13,172 bases of DNA from Fidelibacterota bacterium (GCA_030655795.1 JAUSPJ010000037.1:1-13172); one strand, 5' to 3'. Shown: positions 1 through 7,350, counted from the stretch's first letter. The notes: generated from the letters alone by a model not told the origin. Program-made: numbers and translations.

Positions 1-227
1 TAATAAAGTTACTCTATTCGACTTAAAAACTGTGTGAAAATGATGATGTAGATACAGCGTAGAAAATTAATGCTTTATAAGTTGTTGTTTTTAAAGAATA
101 TCGTTTTTCGAAGTGTCAAACTTGGGATGTAATAATTTGGATTTTTAAAAATTCTTCAAAAAGTATCTCGGTTTTTGTTTTATTTCTCATTTTACTCTTT
201 TATAGATACAATTTCTTTTTGTTTCAG

Positions 228-398
228 CTACCAAATGGCACGATTAAAAGTAAACAAAGTGACCATGGAATTTGAATTTTTTCGAGTTGCTTTTAGTTCT
301 ACTCTACCACCAATGCCTGGTATTGCCGAATTTGTTTCCATCAAAGAAAATTCCTGTTCTATTAAACACCAATACTTACGACCCGGGTTATTTAATAC
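228..398 (-). pseudogene. Relic of an MvaI/BcnI-like restriction endonuclease
   Basis: On the minus strand, a 56-codon frame is open between a TGA at 399-401 and a TAG at 228-230. It has no good start codon near its beginning. Its translation reads like a nuclease core: a Glu-rich stretch (LIEQEF), then IPGIGG, then RVELKATR, SNSMVTLFT and FNRAIW. In type II endonucleases of the MvaI/BcnI kind I would expect a P-D-(I/F)-G-G block before an E-L-K triad and an (I/V)TLFT strand. Here the Asp position is Gly (codon GGC, 315-317), which one transition from GAC would explain. After the TAG the same frame continues LKQKEIVSIKE, which looks like more of the same protein, then stops again. I see N-terminal truncation, loss of the catalytic Asp and a premature stop. 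The family assignment is from memory of motifs, not a search. The relic starts 10 bases after the stop of the neighbouring nuclease gene. Confidence 0.5.
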
Positions 399-408
399 TC
401 AATGTTTC

Positions 409-1443
409 TTAAATAGAGTTAACAAAAATTATAGCTTTGTTTAACTCTAGTAACAACATAAATTTTATTCCACTAGGAGTAATATAATATTCTCTACCTA
501 ATTTTGCTAAGAGTCCTAAATCAATTCCATAATTTGAATACATTATAAATGCATCATTTGCCGCCTTTGGTTGCCATTCATTTATTTTCCCTGAAAGAAT
601 AGTAAAATATTTTGTTGCTTCTTTTAAAGGGACGGGGTAGTAGTTTTTTGACAAAGAAAAAATAGCTTCTACTGCTGAATAGATCCCAAATGTAGCTGGG
701 CTGTAAAATGGATTTTGAGTAATATGATCTTTTAATATTTCAATTTGTTCATCACTAATAAAATCAATAGGTTTTAGCGGATCTTTTTTTTCAAAATATT
801 TAAACCCCAAATTCGTTAACTCAACTAATGGCTTTCTTATTGTTAAGCCAAGTTCATTAGATAATCTCAAATAACTTCCTACTGTACTTCTTGATAAATC
901 TGTATTTTGTACTAGATTTTCAATGGATTGTTTGTTTTCTAAAGAGTAAATAATTCTATTTAACAAATGTAAATTCCATAATCCATGATTTGATGGTTTT
1001 AAATTTATAAATTTTGTAACAGCTTTTACCTTAAAATAGTAATTTTTTAGTAGGTTATATGGCGAGAATTGGATAGGAATGACATAATTTTGGCAACAAA
1101 ATATTTTATGCTTTTCCAAAAAATCAGGACAAACTAAATAAACTTTTATTGGTAATTTTGGAAGTTTATTATTTTCTTGCAATTCTAATAGCTCATCTTT
1201 ATAACTGATAACCTGTTTGCAAAATTTAATTTCACTTCTAACCGCTTTTAATTCTAATAAAAGCAATTCTGTGGATGACAGAAAAAGTAAATCCAGCTTA
1301 TTCCCAGATGGTAATATCTTTTGGCGGCTTATTAGCGAGATACTATCTTGTATTGATAAAATGCTTTTTACTTCATCGAGTTGTGTAGCAAAAATATCTT
1401 CTATTTGCGACTCTCTAATTTCTAAGTTCATTTTCTTAAACAT
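409..1443 (-). CDS. Putative PD-(D/E)XK restriction endonuclease with winged-helix-like segment
   Basis: This 344-residue protein is probably the DNA-cleaving partner of the methyltransferase two genes upstream. Residues 8-85 have the look of a NucS/DUF91-like nuclease core: an acidic start (ESQIEDIF), RQKILPSGNKLDLLF with Asp51, then LLLELKAV with Glu64 and Lys66, and Q77xxxY81. Together these give D-(12)-ExK plus a QxxxY motif, typical of PD-(D/E)XK nucleases. Residues about 175-225 (SIENLVQNTDLSRSTVGSYL...) resemble a helix-turn-helix that could read DNA. The C-terminal third is unassigned. There is no signal peptide, so it is cytoplasmic. Two starts are possible. ATG at 1443 overlaps the upstream gene by 16 bases, and ATG at 1431 (residue 5) makes an ATGA overlap with its stop, which favours translational coupling. 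Neither has a strong Shine-Dalgarno. Codons are AT-rich like the whole R-M cluster. It could instead be a non-restriction nuclease or a regulator with a nuclease fold, but the methyltransferase neighbour argues for restriction. Confidence 0.68.
   Translation of the reverse strand: MFKKMNLEIRESQIEDIFATQLDEVKSILSIQDSISLISRQKILPSGNKLDLLFLSSTELLLLELKAVRSEIKFCKQVISYKDELLELQENNKLPKLPIKVYLVCPDFLEKHKIFCCQNYVIPIQFSPYNLLKNYYFKVKAVTKFINLKPSNHGLWNLHLLNRIIYSLENKQSIENLVQNTDLSRSTVGSYLRLSNELGLTIRKPLVELTNLGFKYFEKKDPLKPIDFISDEQIEILKDHITQNPFYSPATFGIYSAVEAIFSLSKNYYPVPLKEATKYFTILSGKINEWQPKAANDAFIMYSNYGIDLGLLAKLGREYYITPSGIKFMLLLELNKAIIFVNSI
414..449 (-). repeat. Inverted repeat over the stop codon of the nuclease gene
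   Basis: Arms at 414-426 (tagagttaacaaa) and 436-449 (tttgtttaactcta) are complementary over 13 pairs with one bulged base, around a 9-base loop. Read on the minus strand, the hairpin covers the last codons of the nuclease gene and is followed by TTTAAG rather than a real T-tract. It may act as a weak transcript end or 3' stabiliser for the R-M operon. It is not a canonical intrinsic terminator. Confidence 0.4.
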
Positions 1444-1652
1444 TCTTTATGAAGTTTATTATCACAATTAATACAAATATAGCCTCCACTTGGAAATGGC
1501 TTTCCCATTTCTATTTTTGTTACAATATCATTTAAGTCAACGACTCTGTTCACATATAGTCCTGTTCCAAACCTTACACTTTTTCCACATTCATTACAAA
1601 TCTCTATTATCGTATTATCTATATGAATGTCATGGTGTGTTTTTAAAATCAT
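1428..1652 (-). CDS. Small four-cysteine zinc-ribbon-like protein in R-M operon
   Basis: This 74-residue protein has two CxxC knuckles, C19-N-E-C22 and C60-I-N-C63, about 37 residues apart, plus a further C71. That pattern fits one zinc site holding a ribbon-like fold. Between the knuckles is a well-ordered segment (FGTGLYVNRV, then EMGKPFPSGGYIC) that reads like a conserved family rather than chance coding. I do not recognise a named family with certainty. The gene sits between methyltransferase and nuclease, starts 15 bases after the methyltransferase stop and overlaps the nuclease start, so it is almost surely co-transcribed. ATG at 1652 is the only start after the in-frame TAA of the methyltransferase. 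The Shine-Dalgarno is weak (GGA within ttggattagaa). A job as an R-M controller protein, DNA-binding accessory or specificity helper is inference from position. It lacks the helix-turn-helix of classical C proteins. Confidence 0.65.
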   Translation of the reverse strand: MILKTHHDIHIDNTIIEICNECGKSVRFGTGLYVNRVVDLNDIVTKIEMGKPFPSGGYICINCDNKLHKECLRK

Positions 1653-1667
1653 TTCTAATCCAACTAT

Positions 1668-2849
1668 TTAATATGAAGTAGTAAATAAAGGCATTCTTTT
1701 ATTAGGTATATTTCGAACAATTGTTTCAATATGTTTAAAACCGTTATTTTCAAAAAATTCCTTGGTAATTGAATCCATAGGAATATTTATGTTTTTTACA
1801 GTCCTATTACCAACTACGTAACATGCATATCCATTCTTTTTTATAGTTTTTGAAACGTTCGAAATTGAATTATTATAATCTATGAAAAATGATTCAACCT
1901 CTGAACTTCTCTTTTCGTCGATATTATTTATTTGATCTAATGTAACCCGTAAGTGAGTAGAATGAAAAATAAAGTCTGAGGTATATTTAGTACCACCCAT
2001 AAGATTTTTATCTACAAGTGAAGCATCTTTTATTCCCATCCATTGGTTAGCAAGTCTAGAATATTGACCGTAAGCCACTGTTGTACGTGAATCACCGTAT
2101 GGAGGTGATGTGATAATAATATCAATAGAGTTATCTGGAATTATATCTATAGGAATATCATTTACTGTATTAAAACCATATATTTTTGAAAAAGAGTAAT
2201 TACGTTTTATTCTAATAAAATCTAAAAGACCTGTTTTATTGCGCGATAATTTAGAAAGCATAATTCCAAAACTATCAGGATTGAATTGTTCTATTTTATC
2301 ATTAGGAATTCGGACTAATTTAAACTCTCCTTTTTTTGTAAGCGATGATTCGCGTACTGTTTCACTAAAAGCTGTGAGAAAGAAATTTCTAATATCACGC
2401 AATCCTATGTGGTCAATATAATTTTTAATAATTGCCAGTTTTTCCTGTGATCTCTTATTAAACCAAAAATCTATATTGTTAAACTGCGGGATAACTACTG
2501 AATCAGAACCCTTTATACCAAATTGAAAATTGAAAGCATAATTATTGAAATCTTTTAGATATAGGTCTAATGTCTGAATTTCGATCGGAGTTGTCTTTGT
2601 TTCAGCAATTAATCGAGCGAGCGGATTTAAATCAGTACCTATTGCATTTATACCTTTTACATTTGCTTCGACAAGAGAGGTACCACTTCCACAATAAGGA
2701 TCAAATATGGTTTTTGCATATGCTCCATATTTTAAAAGTAACCTTCTAGCAATCTGCGGGATCATCATTGCTGGATATGCATGAAAGCAGTGTGTTAATA
2801 CTTTTGTATCTGATTTTCTAAAATCCCATGAAAAATCGTTATACTTCAT
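1668..2849 (-). CDS. DNA methyltransferase (N4-cytosine or N6-adenine type)
   Basis: This 393-residue enzyme transfers a methyl group from S-adenosylmethionine to an exocyclic amino group of DNA, protecting host sites from the cognate nuclease. Visible motifs are an N-terminal HAYPAMMIPQIARRLL helix, motif I at FDPYCGSGT (residues 49-57) for SAM binding, an acidic motif II residue at GTDLNPLA (Asp73), and catalytic motif IV at TSPPYGDSR (247-255). Some 190 residues lie between motifs I and IV and probably include the target-recognition part. SPPY is commoner in N4-cytosine enzymes, but the base cannot be settled from the motif alone. It is the first gene of a minus-strand operon with the zinc-ribbon and nuclease genes. 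The C-terminus ends abruptly after IPNKRMP with LFTTSY; from memory, relatives run on past this block, so the tail may be shortened. The coding sequence is AT-rich, unlike the genes from 3,013 onward, which suggests transfer. The target site is unknown. Confidence 0.88.
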   Translation of the reverse strand: MKYNDFSWDFRKSDTKVLTHCFHAYPAMMIPQIARRLLLKYGAYAKTIFDPYCGSGTSLVEANVKGINAIGTDLNPLARLIAETKTTPIEIQTLDLYLKDFNNYAFNFQFGIKGSDSVVIPQFNNIDFWFNKRSQEKLAIIKNYIDHIGLRDIRNFFLTAFSETVRESSLTKKGEFKLVRIPNDKIEQFNPDSFGIMLSKLSRNKTGLLDFIRIKRNYSFSKIYGFNTVNDIPIDIIPDNSIDIIITSPPYGDSRTTVAYGQYSRLANQWMGIKDASLVDKNLMGGTKYTSDFIFHSTHLRVTLDQINNIDEKRSSEVESFFIDYNNSISNVSKTIKKNGYACYVVGNRTVKNINIPMDSITKEFFENNGFKHIETIVRNIPNKRMPLFTTSY

Positions 2850-3012
2850 ACTAAAAATTTAACGTTTTTTATATTACTCACAAACACATATAATCAGAGA
2901 AACTAACGCTTGGTTACTTTCTTTTACACACACAAACTGTTTTATACAAATAGAAACCTAAGTTTTTTCCTGTAGTTGAATTTTTCAATCTATCATCTAT
3001 AGAATAAAGTAT

Positions 3013-3375
3013 CTATTCTAATGGCTCTTTTTCAATAATATCCTGGTAGGATTCCAACGATTTTTTATCCCGGATCACTTGAATCAGCTTATAAGTCGCA
3101 TCAGAGGGGTGCAGGTCGAATGCGGTTTCGGCTTCCTGGATGGCATATTCATACCAGCCTTTTTTAGTATAGGCAATCGCCAGGTGGTGATGGGCTTTGT
3201 ATTGCTCCGGGTCAGCCCTGGTGGCGGCTTTGAATTCCAGGATCGCTTCGTTGATCAGTCCTTTTTCAGAATACCATTTACCAAGATCGAAGTGGCTTTG
3301 GTAGTTTTTATCGCTACAGCTGGACAGTAGGACGATACTGACAAATATTCCACAAAACAGTGCAATTTTTTTCAT
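3013..3375 (-). CDS. Small TPR-repeat lipoprotein
   Basis: This is a predicted 120-residue lipoprotein. The N-terminus has MKK, a hydrophobic stretch and the lipobox L17-S18-S19-C20, so Cys20 would be lipidated and the protein anchored in a membrane facing the periplasm. Residue +2 is Ser, with no Asp retention signal. The mature part holds two tetratricopeptide repeats at about residues 27-60 (FDLGKWYSEKGLINEAILEFKAATRADP) and 61-95 (AHHHLAIAYTKKGWYEYAIQEAETAFDLHP). Such repeats are protein-binding scaffolds. I chose ATG at 3375 because AGGAG (3381-3385, minus strand) sits 5 bases upstream and because it gives a clean signal peptide; a further in-frame ATG at 3402 would add nine residues with no such site. 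It is divergent from lptD, and a link with envelope assembly is only suggested by that. The partner is unknown. Confidence 0.85.
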   Translation of the reverse strand: MKKIALFCGIFVSIVLLSSCSDKNYQSHFDLGKWYSEKGLINEAILEFKAATRADPEQYKAHHHLAIAYTKKGWYEYAIQEAETAFDLHPSDATYKLIQVIRDKKSLESYQDIIEKEPLE

Positions 3376-3549
3376 GGGTACTCCTGGAATTAAACGTCTC
3401 ATTACAGAGATAAATTTAGTGGAAAGCAGAATAAAAACAAGCAGATTGTCGGAACCAATACTTATTCCGTAACGTTATTTTTAGAAGAAATAAAAAGAAT
3501 GCGTATATTAGACGACGATTTAATTGATGTTTGCGAGTGAGTTCCCGAC
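3376..3549. promoter_or_regulatory. Divergent intergenic region between TPR lipoprotein and lptD
   Basis: These 174 bases must hold the start signals for both divergent genes. For lptD, TATATT at 3504-3509 is a fair -10 match, with a poor -35 (TTAGAA, 3481-3486) 17 bases upstream. On the minus strand AGGAG at 3381-3385 is the ribosome binding site of the lipoprotein gene. No operator-like palindrome stands out. The promoter call is a weak consensus match only, and the sigma-factor preferences of this lineage are unknown. Confidence 0.3.
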
Positions 3550-6500
3550 TTGAACAAAGTAAAAACCGCCTGTAATAAATTTATCCTGAGCGCCCTTATT
3601 TTGAGCGCCGCCTGCGGTTCGCTAAGCGCCAAACCGAAGGAAAAATTACGCTTGATCGGCGCCGATCGTCTGGAGCAGACAACCCGTAACGGTATCGCGG
3701 TTAAAAAACTGACCGGTAATGTACATTTCCGCAAAGGGGCTGTCGATTTGACCTGCGAAATGGCCTACTGGTTTGAAAAAGATGAACGGGCGGATTTTTA
3801 TCGCAAGGTTTATGTGACGAAAGAGAAGCAGGTTCTGCAGGCAGACACCCTGACCTATTTTGCGGCGGATGAAATCATCGTTGCCAATGGAAACACAAGT
3901 TTCAACGACGGAGAGGTAATGTTAAAGGCCCGCAAGCTGAAGCATTATGTTGATGACGATATCTCTGAAGCCTGGGGAAACGTATCGCTTCAGGATGAGA
4001 ATCGCAGTGTTTTTTCGGATTATCTGATATATTATTCGAACGCTAAAAAAGCCGTGGCGCTGCAAAATGCCGTCATTCACGATCCCGGTCGGAATACATC
4101 GCTTTATGGGGACAGCCTGGTGTATTTCAGCAATACTGAGAATATCGAAGCATCGCAGAATCCGTATATCGTTAAACTGGATTCCACGGGAAAGGAAAAT
4201 TTCCGGATTAAGGGCGATGTGATCAAAGGTTATGAGGACCAGGGTCACTTTCTCAGTATCGGTAATGTAAAAATCTGGCGGGAAGATTTCAGCGCTTACT
4301 CCGATGAACTGGAATATTTTGACTCGTTGGAAGTGGCGGATATGACCGGCAAACCAAAGGTGTTTCGCGATGGCCAGGACCTGTCCGGTGAACGCATGAA
4401 ACTCCGTCTGAAAGATGAAATGCTGCAATCGCTGTTTATCTATGAAAATGCGGTTGCCTCTTCGCGGTCAAAGGCCTATCTGCCCTATAACAAAACGGAT
4501 TCGGCGTCTGTGGCAAATCGCGATTCCGTTCGCATTTACGATGAAATTACCGGTAAATTTATGGAAATCTATTTCCGGGACGGTGAGACCGATTCCATCC
4601 GGGTTTCCGGGATGGCAACCAGTTATTACAACGTGACGGAGGACAGTATTATTCAGGGCGTCAATATTGCCAGCGGCGATACGGTTGTGATGAGATTTTC
4701 CGACAATCGCCTGAATCGGATTACCGTCATCGGCGGATCGGAAGGCAAATATATCCCCGATAAGACCAATACCAGTATGGATACAACGGTGGTTTATTCC
4801 GCCGAGCAAATCGATTATCATTTAAATGACAAGCTTACTTTTTTAAATCAGAAGTCATCAATACAATCCGGCGATATGAGGTTGACGGCCGGAAAAATCA
4901 AAATACAATGGAATGAAAACCTTCTGTATGCCTATCCGCTAGGCCCGGCGCCCTATGATTCCCTTTCCGACGATTTGCCCACACTGTACCAGTCTGGCCG
5001 GGAACCTTTTTCCGGCGATGAAATGATCTACAATATGAAAACCCAAAAGGGCCGAATTGTCGAGGGCCGGACCAAGGAGGAGGACGGGTATTATTACGGT
5101 GAAAATATCAGCAAGGTAAACACGAGGGAATTTTATGTCAGCAACGGCGTATATACGACCTGCGATATTGAAGATCATCCGCATTATCATTTTAAAAGTA
5201 AAAGGATGAAGCTGATTCATAGGGATAAGATTATTGCCCGGCCGATTGTGTTTTATATTCAGGATATTCCCTTGCTGGCTTTGCCCTTTGGAATATTTCC
5301 GAACCAGGGCGGCCGCCGCCATTCCGGCTGGCTGATGCCGACTTATGGTGAAAGCGGTCAGGACGGCGGCAATATACGGGGACTCGGTTATTTCTGGGCG
5401 CCCAATGATTACTATGATCTGAAACTGACCATGGATTTCTATGACCGGGTCGGCATTGTGACCCGGTATGCGACGCGCTATAAATTGCGCTATGTGTTCG
5501 ACGGATCAATCAGTGGAAGGTACACCAATGAGTTCCTTTCGGATTATGAAAAGCGGGAATGGACGCTGAATGTCCGGCACAGCCACAAACTCAGCCCGAC
5601 GATGGGATTTAGTGCGAACGGCAGTTTTGTCAGCAGCGACGATCTGTATAAGCGGATGAGCTATAACCAGAACGATCGTCTGAAACAGCAGTTAATCAGC
5701 AACGCAACCCTGTCAAAGACCTGGCCGGGAAAACCCTATTCCATGTCCATGACCTTGAACCAGACGACCAACCTGCAGGCTCAGAACCTGATAAAAATAA
5801 CACCGACCAGTAAGGGGCAGAAAATCAGTTATATCAGCCGCTCACTGCCTAACATATCCTTTAGCCGCAGCTCAAAATCGATTATTCCGCTGAAATCCGG
5901 CGCCAGCGCCTCTAGTGGGAAGTGGTATAACAATATTTATTTCAGCCTCAGTTCGCAATTGCGGAACAACCAAAATATTTCCTATCTATCGAACCTTATC
6001 AGTGATTCATTGCAATGGGAGAAACAGGACATCACCAAGAGTGCCATCACCCACAATATTTCCATGAACAGCTCGCAGAAAGTTTTAAAATTCATCACGT
6101 TGAACCAGAATATGAGCATTCAGGAAGGCTGGATCATGGATTACGAGATGCCGGCGCTTGATTCAAGCGGGGCGTTTATCATTGAAGGTAATAAAATCAC
6201 GACTGCCCCGGTTACTGAATTTAAAGCCCGGCATACCGGAAATATTTCTTTTAACGCCCAGACAAAACTCTATGGCATGTTTCCGACCCGGATCGGAGCG
6301 CTGCAGAGCGTCCGGCATGTCATGACGCCGCAGGTGGGATTCTCCTATCGCCCGGATTTTACTAAAGAGATCTTCGGCTGGAATCCCGGCTACATTGAAA
6401 CCGGGGAGGATTCCGAAGGGAAGGAATGGCGCTATGACCCGTTTAGGGGGACATTGCTGGGCAGCACTCCGTCGGGCGAATCCCGCTCCATGAACTTCAG

Positions 6501-7272
6501 CCTCAGCAATATTTTTCAGGCTAAAACCAAACGGGGTGGCGAAGAGAAAAAGATTGACCTGTTTACCATGAATTTCAGTACAAGCCACAATTTTGCGGCC
6601 GACAGTCTGCGCTGGTCGCCCATCAGTACATCGATCCGTACACAACTGTCAAAGAAACTGGCGTTGAATATCAGCGCCAGTCACGATTTTTATAAATACC
6701 GAATTAATCGTCGTATTGACGATTGGAACGATGAGTGGAATGGTATTCCTATACCGCGCCTGACAAATGTGAGCGCTTCCACGGGATTTGCGTTTTCCGG
6801 GCGCCGTTTCGGCATAATGAAGACGGAAAGTGATATTCCGGACACCAGCAATCTTGCAGATGATCTCCTGGGGACTGTTGATACTGACGATGAACGACCG
6901 GACCGGTTTTCCGAACGGTCACAGGGCAATGAACTGTGGAGCGCCAATTTCAGTTTGCGCTATAGTCTTTCCCAGTCAAATCCGGCGATAAAAAATGAAT
7001 CCTTTTTTATGACGGCAAATGTCAAACTGAATCTGAGTTCCAAGTGGAAAATCGGCTGGAATGCCAGTTTTGACCTGATGCAGAAAAATCTTGTGACCCA
7101 GAGTTTTCAGATCACCAGGGATTTACATTGTTGGCAGTTGAGTTTCAACTGGACGCCCAGCAAATACAGCTACGCCAGCCAGTACAATCTGACCATTAAT
7201 GTAAAATCGCCGACGTTACGGGATTTAAAATACGAAGAGCGCGGCGGCCGCAGCAGCGGGTTTGGTTACTAA
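3550..7272 (+). CDS. lptD: LPS-assembly outer-membrane protein LptD
   Basis: LptD is the outer-membrane barrel that, with LptE, inserts lipopolysaccharide into the outer leaflet. This copy has 1,240 residues against 784 in E. coli. A signal peptide (residues 1-28, ending SLSA) is followed by a long OstA/LptA-like beta-jellyroll region (about 35-330) with repeated L.AD.L.Y and GNV patterns, then further strand-rich sequence to about 530. The LptD barrel signature begins near 570 with PLLALPFGIFPNQGGRRHSGWLMPTYG and GYFWAPNDYYD, and alternating strands run to the end. The last residue is Tyr, as in many barrels recognised by the BAM complex. YTTC (Cys538) aligns with the E. coli YTSC at Cys173, and Cys1194 lies 46 residues before the end. 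The start is TTG: an in-frame TGA at 3538-3540 leaves no other start before the signal peptide, and the Shine-Dalgarno is weak. It is divergent from the TPR lipoprotein, and no other lpt genes are in the window. Confidence 0.93.
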   Translation: MNKVKTACNKFILSALILSAACGSLSAKPKEKLRLIGADRLEQTTRNGIAVKKLTGNVHFRKGAVDLTCEMAYWFEKDERADFYRKVYVTKEKQVLQADTLTYFAADEIIVANGNTSFNDGEVMLKARKLKHYVDDDISEAWGNVSLQDENRSVFSDYLIYYSNAKKAVALQNAVIHDPGRNTSLYGDSLVYFSNTENIEASQNPYIVKLDSTGKENFRIKGDVIKGYEDQGHFLSIGNVKIWREDFSAYSDELEYFDSLEVADMTGKPKVFRDGQDLSGERMKLRLKDEMLQSLFIYENAVASSRSKAYLPYNKTDSASVANRDSVRIYDEITGKFMEIYFRDGETDSIRVSGMATSYYNVTEDSIIQGVNIASGDTVVMRFSDNRLNRITVIGGSEGKYIPDKTNTSMDTTVVYSAEQIDYHLNDKLTFLNQKSSIQSGDMRLTAGKIKIQWNENLLYAYPLGPAPYDSLSDDLPTLYQSGREPFSGDEMIYNMKTQKGRIVEGRTKEEDGYYYGENISKVNTREFYVSNGVYTTCDIEDHPHYHFKSKRMKLIHRDKIIARPIVFYIQDIPLLALPFGIFPNQGGRRHSGWLMPTYGESGQDGGNIRGLGYFWAPNDYYDLKLTMDFYDRVGIVTRYATRYKLRYVFDGSISGRYTNEFLSDYEKREWTLNVRHSHKLSPTMGFSANGSFVSSDDLYKRMSYNQNDRLKQQLISNATLSKTWPGKPYSMSMTLNQTTNLQAQNLIKITPTSKGQKISYISRSLPNISFSRSSKSIIPLKSGASASSGKWYNNIYFSLSSQLRNNQNISYLSNLISDSLQWEKQDITKSAITHNISMNSSQKVLKFITLNQNMSIQEGWIMDYEMPALDSSGAFIIEGNKITTAPVTEFKARHTGNISFNAQTKLYGMFPTRIGALQSVRHVMTPQVGFSYRPDFTKEIFGWNPGYIETGEDSEGKEWRYDPFRGTLLGSTPSGESRSMNFSLSNIFQAKTKRGGEEKKIDLFTMNFSTSHNFAADSLRWSPISTSIRTQLSKKLALNISASHDFYKYRINRRIDDWNDEWNGIPIPRLTNVSASTGFAFSGRRFGIMKTESDIPDTSNLADDLLGTVDTDDERPDRFSERSQGNELWSANFSLRYSLSQSNPAIKNESFFMTANVKLNLSSKWKIGWNASFDLMQKNLVTQSFQITRDLHCWQLSFNWTPSKYSYASQYNLTINVKSPTLRDLKYEERGGRSSGFGY

Positions 7273-7328
7273 ACACTCCGGATCGCATAAATCTGAACAA
7301 ACGACAACAATCAACAGGGTATTTGTGT

Positions 7329-7350
7329 CCTATCTCAATTGCTTGATAGG
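7329..7350. repeat. Short inverted repeat in the lptD-kinase intergenic region
   Basis: CCTATC at 7329-7334 pairs with GATAGG at 7345-7350 around a 10-base loop. The plus strand continues with AAAAAATATG, so there is no U-tract for an intrinsic terminator after lptD. It could be a protein-binding dyad upstream of the histidine-kinase gene or chance. TATATA follows at 7370-7375, a possible -10-like element, but I see no convincing -35 partner. Confidence 0.3.

Noticed and set aside
1..227. Further coding continuation of the endonuclease relic
   Set aside because: After the TAG, about 11 codons look related, but beyond that all three minus frames are short and I could not match any of them to the expected protein.
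175..444. Plus-strand 89-codon open frame in the AT-rich left end
   Set aside because: It runs antisense to the nuclease-like relic, whose minus-strand translation has recognisable motifs. The plus-strand translation has none, and no ribosome site precedes it.
2850..3012. Attachment site or insertion boundary repeats at the edge of the R-M island
   Set aside because: No direct repeat, tRNA end or integrase trace was seen. The stretch is AT-rich non-coding DNA with only loose promoter-like matches for the methyltransferase operon.
3499..3540. A 13-codon ORF before lptD as a real gene
   Set aside because: It is too short to support as a protein. It is kept only as a possible translational leader among the findings.
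3922..4428. Minus-strand open frames inside lptD, including this one and others up to 6947
   Set aside because: They are antisense to a strongly supported LptD and have no recognisable motifs. They arise from the codon bias of the sense gene.
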